NCBI GenBank assembly: GCA_029856635.1
Contig: JAHKLH010000057.1
Span: 1-8,882 of the forward strand
Length of the DNA: 8,882 nt
Source of the DNA: Candidatus Njordarchaeota archaeon
GTDB lineage: Archaea; Asgardarchaeota; Njordarchaeia; Njordarchaeales; JAHKLH01
Direction: 5' to 3'
Of the stretch, positions 1 to 7,135 are shown one piece after another. The notes beneath the pieces were generated by a model. It worked only from the letters and a program-made list of their open reading frames with translations. It was not told the DNA's origin and did not search any database. Within the stretch, counting starts at the first letter, position 1. Each line of letters opens with the position of its first letter. Made by a program: the position numbers and the translations under genes.

Positions 1-367
1 ATGCAGGATCATAATGAGTTCTTTCAATGAATTTCTTATACACGAGGTACATAAAGAGGGAAAATGTCACATCTATTCCAAAATCATCTAGTTCTCTGAT
101 AATTTTGTAAAAAATTGACGACACAAGTTCTTTTCTCATATCAATGCAGATTATAGCTACATCATCGCCAAACTCATCTTTTAGTTCCTCAGCAACATAT
201 GTAAGCATTAATGTTTTTCCAATAGCCCAAGGGCCTTTTAGCATTATAATATAATTCTCCTTAGATTCCATTACTTGTCGCAATATTTTCTTAACTTTTG
301 CTCTGAAATCTTTTGAAAACGAGCTATTAATTATGAATGATGTTAGGCTAGATTTCACTAATATCAC
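1..367 (-). CDS. Archaeal P-loop ATPase, N-terminal part (cut by window edge)
   Basis: The gene starts inside the window and leaves it at base 1, so only about 122 residues are visible. A Walker A motif, GPWAIGKT, lies near residue 50, preceded by a hydrophobic strand (YIIML). It is followed by a helix and a second strand (VAIICIDM), the order seen in archaeal STAND/AAA-type ATPases of the ATPase_2 family (PF01637). That family binds and hydrolyses ATP and often carries a C-terminal DNA-binding or nuclease-like domain, which cannot be seen here. Walker B and the sensor residues also lie outside. The start is taken as GTG at 367. An in-frame TAA lies a few codons upstream, and a TATA-like box at 389-400 sits about 28 nt before it, which suggests a leaderless transcript. 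A second GTG at 358 is possible. The family assignment is good; the substrate and biological role are unknown. Confidence 0.75.
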   Translation of the reverse strand, partial: MILVKSSLTSFIINSSFSKDFRAKVKKILRQVMESKENYIIMLKGPWAIGKTLMLTYVAEELKDEFGDDVAIICIDMRKELVSSIFYKIIRELDDFGIDVTFSLFMYLVYKKFIERTHYDPA

Positions 368-388
368 ATCACATTATCTTTTCCTAAT

Positions 389-400
389 ATTTTATAAAAA
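389..400 (-). promoter_or_regulatory. TATA-like promoter box of the ATPase gene
   Basis: On the minus strand this reads TTTTTATAAAAT, a good archaeal TATA box. Its centre is about 28 nt before the GTG at 367, the spacing expected for a transcript beginning at or next to the start codon. It lies in the 59-bp gap after the upstream gene, so the ATPase probably has its own promoter. Confidence 0.5.
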
Positions 401-409
401 AGACTATGT

Positions 410-424
410 AAAAAAAAGAAAAAA
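410..424 (-). terminator. Oligo-T terminator after the CDP-alcohol enzyme gene
   Basis: Directly after the TAG at 427-429 the minus strand carries a run of 6 T, one C, then 8 T. Archaeal RNA polymerase terminates at such T-tracts without needing a hairpin, and none is seen here. The element separates this transcript from the ATPase promoter just downstream. Confidence 0.5.
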
Positions 425-426
425 TA

Positions 427-1716
427 CTACGGTTTTCCAACGAGATTAAGGAAACCCTTTATTCCTTGATTCTCATCCAATTTTCTTAAGTGATATATCG
501 CTCGTGTGCTATAAATTATTGCCGTTAATAACGCATGTCCCCACATAAAGTAAAGCGCATAGATAGGCATTTCCAAAAGTGAAAAAATAATCATATATAT
601 AACATAAATGTTCCTTCTACCATCAATTCTCGCAAATATTCTATCAAATTTGGAATATGCTGTAAGTGCTTTTCCTGATGTTTGCTTGAATTGCATGTAA
701 ATGTGTCTAACAAACGAATCAGTTACTAACATTGCTGGGATAAGAAATAGAACCATTAGATTATTTGTTAAGTAGAATACTCCCAAAGCAAAGCATATAT
801 ACCAAGTTTGCTCGAACAGCATATCAAAAGAGTGCTCAATATGACCTAATTTCGTTAAAATTCCTCGAGATCTGGCAAGCTTTCCATCTATCCCATCAAG
901 TATTCCAACGATATATGCAAATATTGATGCAATCTTTAGATATCCCATTAGAAATAGTGCTGCGACAACAAAGGCAAGAATGTTAACTAAAATTGTTATT
1001 CTATTTGGCGTTATCCATGGAATATCTGAAACCAAGTAAACCAGCATATCCTCAATAGGCTTGTTTATATATGCCGTAAAATGCAAGCCCTTCTGTGTTT
1101 GTTTAACGAGCATTCTTTTAGCTTTCTTTATTGATTCCTTATTCACAATCCTTATGCAAATAGGTGATATTGCTCTTTTTAGTTGCTCATGCTCAACTCT
1201 AATCTGAGTGATATTTAATTTAATAGGAGAATCACCATGCATGCTTAACTTTTCAATTAACCTCTCTAGACTTTCTCGAGAATCTGGATCATTAAGAATG
1301 GTTAGCGTTTCCTTATTAAGCTTACAAACACCAAGAAATTCATTATCATTATAACATATAACATTGCCTTTAGTATTAACAACAACTTTAATCAATTCTG
1401 GATTTATAATGACATCAGCCCGAATGAATATTAAATCAGAATCAAGAAATTCCTCGGGAATACTTGGAATTTCCAGCGTTTCCTCGGCGGTAATATACTG
1501 AACATTCATGCGTATTTGAAATCCATCCTTAATTAAATCCTTAATAGTCTCCACATCTTTGTTCAAAACGATTAGAACATCATTAATACCATTAGCTTTC
1601 AACGCATATAAAATGCGAGCTATTAGAGTAACACCACAAACCTTTATTAATGGTGGAGGGATACCATTGATTTTACTTTTAGTTTTTGTTAAAATACAAC
1701 ATTTCAATATAAACAC
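427..1716 (-). CDS. Nucleotidyltransferase-like / CDP-alcohol phosphatidyltransferase fusion protein
   Basis: This is a two-domain protein of 429 residues. Residues 5-195 resemble a sugar-phosphate nucleotidyltransferase: a PPLIKV segment at 21-26, helix and strand ANGINDVLIVL at 41-51, and RAD at 99-101 in the place of the metal-binding Asp. Residues about 205-429 are a membrane domain of the CDP-alcohol phosphatidyltransferase family, with D274, D277, G278, A281, R282 and G291 in the expected order and several hydrophobic helices. The same fusion is known in archaeal CTP:inositol-1-phosphate cytidylyltransferase / di-myo-inositol-phosphate-phosphate synthase, so a role in polar-lipid head groups or compatible solutes is plausible, but the substrate is not shown. 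Two oddities stand out. The glycine-rich nucleotide loop is replaced by KTKSK (11-15). The third and fourth metal aspartates appear as E294 and D298, one residue early. The GTG at 1716 is the first start; TTG at 1707 gives a more usual N-terminus (MKCCIL). Confidence 0.8.
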   Translation of the reverse strand: MFILKCCILTKTKSKINGIPPPLIKVCGVTLIARILYALKANGINDVLIVLNKDVETIKDLIKDGFQIRMNVQYITAEETLEIPSIPEEFLDSDLIFIRADVIINPELIKVVVNTKGNVICYNDNEFLGVCKLNKETLTILNDPDSRESLERLIEKLSMHGDSPIKLNITQIRVEHEQLKRAISPICIRIVNKESIKKAKRMLVKQTQKGLHFTAYINKPIEDMLVYLVSDIPWITPNRITILVNILAFVVAALFLMGYLKIASIFAYIVGILDGIDGKLARSRGILTKLGHIEHSFDMLFEQTWYICFALGVFYLTNNLMVLFLIPAMLVTDSFVRHIYMQFKQTSGKALTAYSKFDRIFARIDGRRNIYVIYMIIFSLLEMPIYALYFMWGHALLTAIIYSTRAIYHLRKLDENQGIKGFLNLVGKP

Positions 1717-1769
1717 CCACAGGAGGAGTACACTGAGTGCTTTACAAATAAATAGAAATGGATTCTTTT

Positions 1770-1776
1770 AAAAAAA
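1770..1776 (-). terminator. T-run after the first phosphodiesterase remnant
   Basis: Seven T on the minus strand lie about 30 nt after the stop at 1808. They could end that transcript. The same AT-rich stretch, reading TTTTTTTAAAAG, could instead be the TATA box of the next gene (start at 1716). The sequence alone does not separate the two roles. Confidence 0.3.
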
Positions 1777-1807
1777 TTATTGAATAAATGCAATTTGCTC
1801 TTGAGAA

Positions 1808-3248
1808 TCAAAGAATATTAAATATTACTCTACGAGAAAACCATCTTAAAATATACTCCTTTATCAGTTTCAATGAATCTCCAACAATGGCACATAAGAT
1901 ATGAATATCATCTGCTGCTCTGGATATAGGTAATTCTAAAAGGTGCATAATTAACGGCGTAACTATGCGTTGTGAAATAATTTTTGGTACTCCGTCAAAT
2001 GTAAATGACTTGTTCTTATCACATACGATAAAGACGCCATAAGGATGATGATCTATTACTTTTCTCCTAACTATTATCTTATTGTAAATGCTGTTTGCAT
2101 GCAGAGTATATCCTCGATTATAATCTGGACACACTAAAATATTTGGTGCTCTATTTACATATGGCCCCCAATAAACATCTTTGCTTATCTTAGCCCAAGC
2201 TATCCCTTCCAACTGTGTAATTGCTGTTATTATCTTTTGCATAATGCTCGCTTGCTTTACATAAATACCAAAGGAACGCTTAGATCCCGTAAATGCGTCT
2301 GAAGTACTTATATCAATTGATGGTCTCTCTTTTTTGAACCTAACGAAAAGTCTGTGAAAATATCTCTTTAATGCATTCACTCTGCTACTGTTACCATCAC
2401 CATATTGTTTCATTAAAAATTCTCTTACTTCTTTAATTTTAAAACCATCGTGGCCCAATTTAGCAAAGTTGTTTTTTATGAGAAAATCAGCCAAGCTTAT
2501 AATATATTCATATTCTTCAAAACCATGGTCAGATACAATGAAAACAACATCTGACTGCTTGATTACAATCTTTATAATTTTGTCTAATTCATTCAGAATT
2601 TTTACTCTCTATTGGAAGCGTTTTGAAAAACATTTGTGGAACACGATGCAACGCAAAGTTAGGGAAATTTATGTTAATCCAGAAGACTTCCCATTCTAAT
2701 TCATTAATCATCTCGTCAACAACATCAACATAATTCTTAATGATATCATAGTAATTCTTAACGGCTTTTAATCCTTTCTCGTTTAATTTGCTTGTTTTCT
2801 GGCAACATTCTTGCATATTTTCTAAGTCTCTCAGGATAAAATTGTAATCTAGGAGAGAAAAATAAATGACTTATTATGTTTGCCCCTTTGCTGGAACTAT
2901 TGGATGCTCTGGAATTGGATTAATTATTACTGATTTCTTACCAGCCATTGCAAGCATTTCGTGTATTCTTGGATGCATAAGATCCCTAGCATTGTAAAGC
3001 CTGCCTCTTAATTTTCTTACATCAACGCGCTCAAATGAGAAAATCCCATGCTTTCCTGGATTAACTCCCATGAGTATACCTGTCCAACATGTGGGTGTTA
3101 TTGGTGGAAATTCCGAGCGTATCGTAAGCTTCTGAGCTCTTGATAACAACCAAACAAATGTTGACATTAAATTATCTCGCTGTATCTTGTTAATATACTT
3201 GAAAGATAATCCATCTAATCCTAAAATAGTAATATGCACCCTTAACAC
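1808..3248 (-). pseudogene. Alkaline-phosphatase-superfamily phosphodiesterase, frameshifted (copy 1)
   Basis: When read across several frames this is a complete type I phosphodiesterase/nucleotide pyrophosphatase (PF01663-like). The first segment (2874-3248) has ILGLDGLSF with metal ligand D12, PPITPTCW with nucleophile T51, and GVNPGKHGIF. A second-frame segment continues with SPRLQFYPERLRKYARMLP. A return to the first frame holds the FPNFALH region. A third frame has VFIVSDHG (two metal ligands), DHHPYGVF (the late His) and a normal C-terminus ending at 1808. The breaks fall at the C4 run 2883-2886 (one base short), somewhere in 2761-2810, and at the T5 run 2599-2603 (one base too many). 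The usual metal-binding Asp before FALH is Asn. The family cleaves phosphodiester or phosphoester bonds with two metals. The gene lies beside the CDP-alcohol enzyme and diverges from a second copy. The first start is GTG 3248 (alternative GTG 3239). It is called a pseudogene unless the indels prove to be sequencing errors. Confidence 0.8.
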
Positions 3249-3283
3249 CAGGATTTGCAGAAATTCCGAAAGAACTTACCTCA

Positions 3284-3295
3284 TTTTATTTAAAA
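3284..3295 (-). promoter_or_regulatory. TATA-like box upstream of phosphodiesterase copy 1
   Basis: On the minus strand this reads TTTTAAATAAAA. Its centre lies about 42 nt before the GTG at 3248, which would give a leader of roughly 15 nt. No Shine-Dalgarno sequence is visible between it and the start. Confidence 0.35.
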
Positions 3296-3300
3296 AGAAA

Positions 3301-3497
3301 AGCTCATGTCAAATCACAAATCATTGTATACAGTTTAAAATCGCACTAAACAATACACAATTATTTTATGCACTAAAATTTATTTCGAATCGAATTAATG
3401 CTCATCTAACTTTTACTTTGAAATTTCATATAGTTAATTAACTTATAACGTCGAAACTGAAACTATTTTTACTTTAAACATCTAACTAAATTTGACA
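3301..3497. other. AT-rich spacer without a recognisable gene
   Basis: This is the middle of the gap between the two divergent phosphodiesterase genes. I find no convincing reading frame, RNA gene, repeat array or strong hairpin on either strand. Translations here give only F/I/N/Y/K-rich noise with frequent stops. It is best read as spacer or fully decayed sequence. Confidence 0.5.
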
Positions 3498-3693
3498 TTA
3501 TTTCAGTTTTATTCCAGCATACTTTGCTAATTTCTCTGCAAACTTTTTGACACTTTCGACCGCTTTAACAACATCTTCAGGTGATTTCAATACATCATAT
3601 TTTTAAAGGTTTTCAAATTGTAATATTGAAACCAAGGCTAATGTTTTGCTACATTCCGAGCATGCATCAGTGTGATCCTCCTTGAAAAAGAAT
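3498..3693 (-). pseudogene. Possible C-terminal remnant of an unknown small gene
   Basis: One minus-strand frame reads KEDHTDACSECSKTLALVSI then LQFENL, a TAA stop, then KYDVLKSPEDVVKAVESVKK and a short Lys-rich tail ending at the TAA 3498-3500. The two halves are in the same frame. They look protein-like, with amphipathic helices and an H-x3-C-x2-C motif suggestive of a metal site, unlike the noise around them. It may be a gene tail broken by one nonsense mutation, or a 30-residue peptide starting at a TTG after the stop. No start or N-terminus is seen, because the frame runs into the start of the plus-strand phosphodiesterase gene. I do not recognise the family. The call rests only on the look of the translation. 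Confidence 0.3.
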
Positions 3694-5277
3694 AAATTAA
3701 AAGTTATTGTAATAGGAATTGATGGTGCTTGTTGGGAAATAATCGAAGAATGCAAGAAACATTTCAAATTACAAGGATTCTCATTATTCCTTGAGAAAGG
3801 CCTTCATGGTGTTCTCAAAACGGTTATTCCGCCAGCTACATCACCTGCATGGAAATGCTATTCAACAGGATTACCGCCAGAGAAATTAGATCTGTTTCAT
3901 TGGTATGTATTTGACCCTAAAAGTAAGAGAATAAAACTCTTGACAGTTAAGAAAAACTTCAAGGAGATTTGGGATTATCTGAGTGAGCATGGTTTCAAAT
4001 GTGTTGTAATAAATACACCATTGACATATCCAAAGAAAATCAATGGTGTTTTGATAGCAGGACCTCCCTTATCTGGAGAAAAGAATTTCGTTTACCCGAA
4101 GAAATACGAAAAAATTCTGAAGCTTCTGTTTAAGTATAGAGTTTGCATGAGGAGTACTTTACAAATTAGCAATTTACTCCCAGAGAAAATACATTTGTTA
4201 CTCAAAACGTTCGGAATACTTGAAATACTTAGATTAGCATACTTGCGATTTAAAGTAGCAAAGTATCTATGGAAGAAACTTTCTCCAGATTTTATGCAAG
4301 TAACTATTTTTTATACTGACCATGCGCAACATTATCTTGCGAATGAATTTGATAAAAGACTGTTACTTTTATTGTGGAAAGCTATAGATCGGCTTCTTTA
4401 TAATTTCATAAAGAGCATTGAAAAAAACAGAAAAAAGACAATGTTATTTTCATTTTAATGTCCGATCATGGGCATACTCACTTCAAGTACACTTTTCTCA
4501 TTAATAACTGGCTTTACAGGATAGGACTATTAAAAATGAAATCGTGGCCTCAAGTGAAAAATTCTGCAAAATCAACACTCTTCAATTTAATACGAAAAAC
4601 AAAACAATTAGAACATTTTTATTAAGCAAGCTCGGATACTCTTTTCTCTACAAGCGCTTACCAAATCGGATAGCTGGGTTAAGAATAAGGGATAAACATA
4701 AGACATCAGTGAAAGAGTTACTATGTGAGTTTATTAGGAGAGTATTCAAAGAACACATTTTCAAATTGAAAATTACGGAGTTAGTTAACATTATTGATTG
4801 GAAAAGAACACTTGCGTTCGCACCAGACTGGTATTATATTTTCATAAATGCTGATTGGAATTCAAAGAAATTCAGAAAAAATCAGGGAATTTCTCATAAG
4901 GAAACTAAAAAATATGCGCACACCAAGCAAGAGCCGAGTGTTTTCGAGTGTAGTTCCTGGAGAAACCGTATTTCCTGAGAATGTTTGCAAGAAATACGGT
5001 TTTTCAATAATCTTTATTCCAGAGAAAAATGTCCGCGTTGATGTTAAAATTCTGTTTTGTTAACGATTATTGGATGAGTGCAGATCATGACGAATGGAGC
5101 AGTGTTCACACCCTTGAAGGAATTTTCGGGATCTACGGAAAGAATTTACAAGCAGGGAAATTCATTGAAGAATTATCAATCCTAGAATTAGCACCAATGA
5201 TTCTTAGTCTCTTTGGTATAGAAAAACCAAATAAACTTTCCAAAAAATTGATACCATTACTTCATAAAAAGCAGTGA
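3682..5277 (+). pseudogene. Alkaline-phosphatase-superfamily phosphodiesterase, frameshifted (copy 2)
   Basis: The reading frame changes four times, yet a whole type I phosphodiesterase can be followed. The first frame (3682-4458) has VIVIGIDGACW with metal ligand D14, PPATSPAW with nucleophile T53, NTPLTYP and FYTDHAQHYL with ligands D213 and H217. The second frame has VIFILMSDHGHTHF (next ligand pair). The third runs from LLSKLGYSFLYKRLPNR to FINADWNS. The fourth has VFSSVVPGETVFPENVCKK and IIFIPEKNVRVDVKIL. The fifth has SSVHTLEGIFGIYGK (last His) and LELAPMILSLFGIEKP. Breaks are explained by one base missing at an A run near 4421-4436, one T missing at 4616-4620, an unresolved change in 4855-4890, and one T too many at 5055-5058. 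The family is two-metal phosphoesterases, and the substrate is unknown. The start is TTG 3682, since an in-frame TGA lies just upstream and there is no Shine-Dalgarno. It is convergent with the protease gene after 18 bp. It is distinct from copy 1 in sequence, so not a simple duplication. Confidence 0.8.
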
Positions 5278-5295
5278 TTATTAATAAATAGTGAA

Positions 5296-5646
5296 TCACA
5301 AAGCTAAAAGTGCTTCAATCTTTTTAAGCTTCTTTTCAATGGGATCTACTTCAAAACCAAGAATTTCTAACGCTGTACTTCCAAGAACCTCTGCATCATT
5401 CTCCTTCGCAAAAACGACAGGAACTGTAGCTTCTTCCCTATCAATCTCCATAAGTACTTCTCCAATATCTCTCTCTACAATACTACCAGTAATAGTCTTA
5501 AATCTCCTTCTGCGCTTTGGCTTTACTCCTAGTTCATTTAATATTTTTTCAGAAATCCAAGAATATACTGCACCAGTATCAACTAATATTGCTCTCTCTA
5601 TGATTTTCTTTCCCTTCAATTTAACCTTAACTTTAAAAGTTCTCAT
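5296..5646 (-). CDS. Retropepsin-like (clan AA) aspartic protease
   Basis: An intact protein of 116 residues. The strand ERAILVDTGA places the catalytic Asp at D23 in the DTGA motif. A flap-like segment follows, and the second half ends in VLGSTALEILGFEVDP (87-102), holding the hydrophobic-hydrophobic-Gly motif that closes the active site. Size and both motifs match the single-domain archaeal clan AA aspartic proteases (TIGR03698, AF_0612 type). These are expected to work as homodimers in the cytoplasm, like retroviral protease, each chain giving one Asp. The ATG at 5646 is the natural start, because it puts a short strand before the DTGA strand. Only a weak AGGG lies upstream. The gene stands alone: divergent from the ribbon-helix-helix gene with a 223-bp gap, and convergent with the broken phosphodiesterase. 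The substrate is unknown. The family assignment is firm. Confidence 0.88.
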   Translation of the reverse strand: MRTFKVKVKLKGKKIIERAILVDTGAVYSWISEKILNELGVKPKRRRRFKTITGSIVERDIGEVLMEIDREEATVPVVFAKENDAEVLGSTALEILGFEVDPIEKKLKKIEALLAL

Positions 5647-5840
5647 GTTTTCCCTAGAGAAAAAGTGATAAAGATAACTTAAATTTTTATCTATTCTTCT
5701 AGAAAAATGTTTTCAAATATGGAAAATCTGTCTTAACCTAGGTTATTCTTGGGTTTAATCAAATTAGTTAAGATGTTTTGAATGCACAGAATAATAAAAT
5801 AATTAAAATCATGGAGAAATTGAACTATATCTTGATTTAT

Positions 5841-5850
5841 TCTATATCTC
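5841..5850 (+). promoter_or_regulatory. TATA-like box of the ribbon-helix-helix gene
   Basis: TCTATATCTC is centred about 25 nt before the ATG at 5870. That predicts a leaderless transcript and supports 5870 over the TTG at 5858 as the start. A similar element, ACTATATCT, at 5824-5832 is an alternative. Confidence 0.4.
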
Positions 5851-5869
5851 TTATTATTTGGGTATCAAT

Positions 5870-6112
5870 ATGTCAAAAAGAGAAAAGACAAACGCAAGGA
5901 CAAGTAGGAAATATACTACTGTTTCTATTCCTTACGCACTTTATGAAAAAATTCGTAATTTCATCAAAGGAACAGGATTTAAATCTGTAAGTGATTTCGT
6001 AACATGGTTATTGAGAGAATTCTTTGTTGCAATTGAAGAGGAAAAAGAGGAAAAAACATCAAAGGTTCAAGACAGAATTATTAAGGCACTTCAAGCGCTT
6101 GGATATCTTTAA
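5870..6112 (+). CDS. Ribbon-helix-helix DNA-binding protein
   Basis: A small basic-then-acidic protein of 80 residues. After a Lys/Arg-rich tail comes RKYTTVSIP (residues 12-20), the beta strand that pairs in a dimer and touches the DNA major groove. Helix YALYEKIRNFIKGTG and helix SVSDFVTWLLREFF follow, giving the strand-helix-helix plan of the CopG/Arc/MetJ fold. An acidic coiled stretch and a short C-terminal helix complete it. Such proteins are common archaeal repressors and antitoxins. The ATG at 5870 is chosen over TTG 5858 because a TATA-like box lies 25 nt upstream and the protein then begins MSKREK. Its stop codon overlaps the stop of the convergent permease gene by three bases. No toxin gene is adjacent in the same direction. 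The nearest head-to-head gene is the aspartic protease, a possible but unproven target. Confidence 0.75.
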   Translation: MSKREKTNARTSRKYTTVSIPYALYEKIRNFIKGTGFKSVSDFVTWLLREFFVAIEEEKEEKTSKVQDRIIKALQALGYL

Positions 6113-6891
6113 ACAAAAATTAATCTAAGAGTTTTCATTGTTGCTATCATTCCAAGTGAGATCAAAGTAAATCCCACAAATCTTTTAAGAACCACTGACT
6201 GTGCTTTCTTTACAATAAAAGCAGATGGCAATGCTGCAAACATTGTTCCCAATACCAAAACAGTAAGCAACTGTAAATCAACTTTAATGCCAACTAGAAG
6301 ATAAAATATTGTAGCCATACCACAAACAAAAATTTCTGCAAAATGCTTAATTGCTAATACTTTTTTAATATCGATTTTTAGTAGTATGTGGGCAAGCATT
6401 AACGTAGGTCCATAATTTCCTCCGGTAATTGCCTTATTAATTGATGCAAATGTACCAACAAGAAATACTCTGAAAGAAGAATTATTGTTAGTTGCAGTAT
6501 TTAATGTTCTTACTGTTAATGTGAGAAAACCTATGATGATCGTTAAACCACTAATGTATAATTTCAGCAGAAATTCATTTAAATTAACAGAAACTAAAAC
6601 TCCAACAAAACTAAAGACACTTGTCAAACTTATTATTATCGCAATATTCAAATCAAAAGAGCCACGATTGAAATTCGCATTTTTAAATTTATGGTGCCAA
6701 ATGGATGATATAATTCCACCAATGAATTGTGCCACAAGAACAGAGAAAATTATTGAATACAGATCAAATCCTAGAATTAAGAGTATTAGTGTTAAAACTG
6801 TTCCGTATCCAATGCAGAACACACCATCAAGTATGTATACTGCTGTGCTTAGCAAGAAAACTAATAAGTAGCCTTGGTCCACATTAATCAC
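6109..6891 (-). CDS. TauE/SafE-family (TSUP) membrane permease
   Basis: An intact integral membrane protein of 260 residues with seven or eight hydrophobic segments, the usual size for the family (PF01925). Family marks are the glycine-containing loop CIGYGTVLTLILLILGFD (about residues 26-43) in the first half and the matching loop of the second half, NKAITGGNYGPTLML (about 153-167), as expected from the internal repeat of these transporters. Members move sulfite, sulfoacetate or other small organosulfur anions across the cytoplasmic membrane. The substrate here cannot be told, since no sulfur-metabolism gene is in the window. The start is GTG 6891. An in-frame TAA lies 24 bp upstream, and an AT-rich box is centred 26 nt before the start, suggesting a leaderless mRNA. 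It overlaps the convergent regulator gene at the stop codons. Confidence 0.85.
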   Translation of the reverse strand: MINVDQGYLLVFLLSTAVYILDGVFCIGYGTVLTLILLILGFDLYSIIFSVLVAQFIGGIISSIWHHKFKNANFNRGSFDLNIAIIISLTSVFSFVGVLVSVNLNEFLLKLYISGLTIIIGFLTLTVRTLNTATNNNSSFRVFLVGTFASINKAITGGNYGPTLMLAHILLKIDIKKVLAIKHFAEIFVCGMATIFYLLVGIKVDLQLLTVLVLGTMFAALPSAFIVKKAQSVVLKRFVGFTLISLGMIATMKTLRLIFV

Positions 6892-6907
6892 ATAAATTCT
6901 AATTATA

Positions 6908-6927
6908 TTTAATTAAATTTAATTAAA
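6908..6927 (-). promoter_or_regulatory. 20-bp perfect palindrome at the permease promoter
   Basis: TTTAATTAAATTTAATTAAA is its own reverse complement. Its centre lies 26 nt before the GTG at 6891, exactly where the TATA box should be, so it probably includes the TATA box. Being symmetric, it could also bind a dimeric regulator, such as the ribbon-helix-helix protein encoded next door. Confidence 0.45.
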
Positions 6928-6943
6928 ATGCATATACTTTGAA

Positions 6944-6967
6944 AATTGACCATAGAAAACGTCAATT
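6944..6967. repeat. 7-bp inverted repeat with 10-nt spacer
   Basis: AATTGAC and GTCAATT face each other around CATAGAAAAC in the spacer between the permease gene and the next plus-strand gene. It may be a weak hairpin or an operator half-site pair; chance is also possible in AT-rich DNA. Confidence 0.3.
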
Positions 6968-7091
6968 AATACTAAATCGCTCATGTTGATACTTTGCATC
7001 TTCCCTACAAGTCTTGGTTTTGTATTGTTTTATTGCTAACTTGATTGAGGGTTCTAATAATTTTGAAATTATAAGACTAATTTGATAACAA

Positions 7092-7101
7092 AACATATAA
7101 A
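7092..7101 (+). promoter_or_regulatory. TATA-like box, upstream candidate for the unknown gene
   Basis: CATATAAAAA lies about 40 nt before the ATG at 7136 and would give a leader of about 14 nt. It falls inside the longest possible reading frame (TTG 7082), arguing against that start. It competes with the box at 7241-7250. Confidence 0.3.
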
Positions 7102-7135
7102 AACATCAGGTTATCATAAGTGCAAAAGTATTCAT

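Noticed and set aside
765..1771. Plus-strand frames at 765-986 and 1559-1771, the latter region also holding AGGAGG at 1721-1726
   Set aside because: They lie antisense to the fused transferase gene, have no family features, and the AGGAGG is not followed by a suitable start with an open protein-like frame.
2871..2876. Tandem TAA TAA as nonsense mutations in phosphodiesterase copy 1
   Set aside because: A shift of one base at the C4 run 2883-2886 gives a far better family-like continuation, so the stops are a result of the wrong frame.
2469..3441. Plus-strand frames at 2469-2699 and 3187-3441
   Set aside because: They are antisense shadows of the first phosphodiesterase remnant and its promoter region, with no motif or plausible composition.
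4421..4460. Programmed ribosomal frameshifting in the phosphodiesterase genes
   Set aside because: Seven or more breaks of differing direction in two genes, without a common slippery site or downstream structure, do not look programmed.
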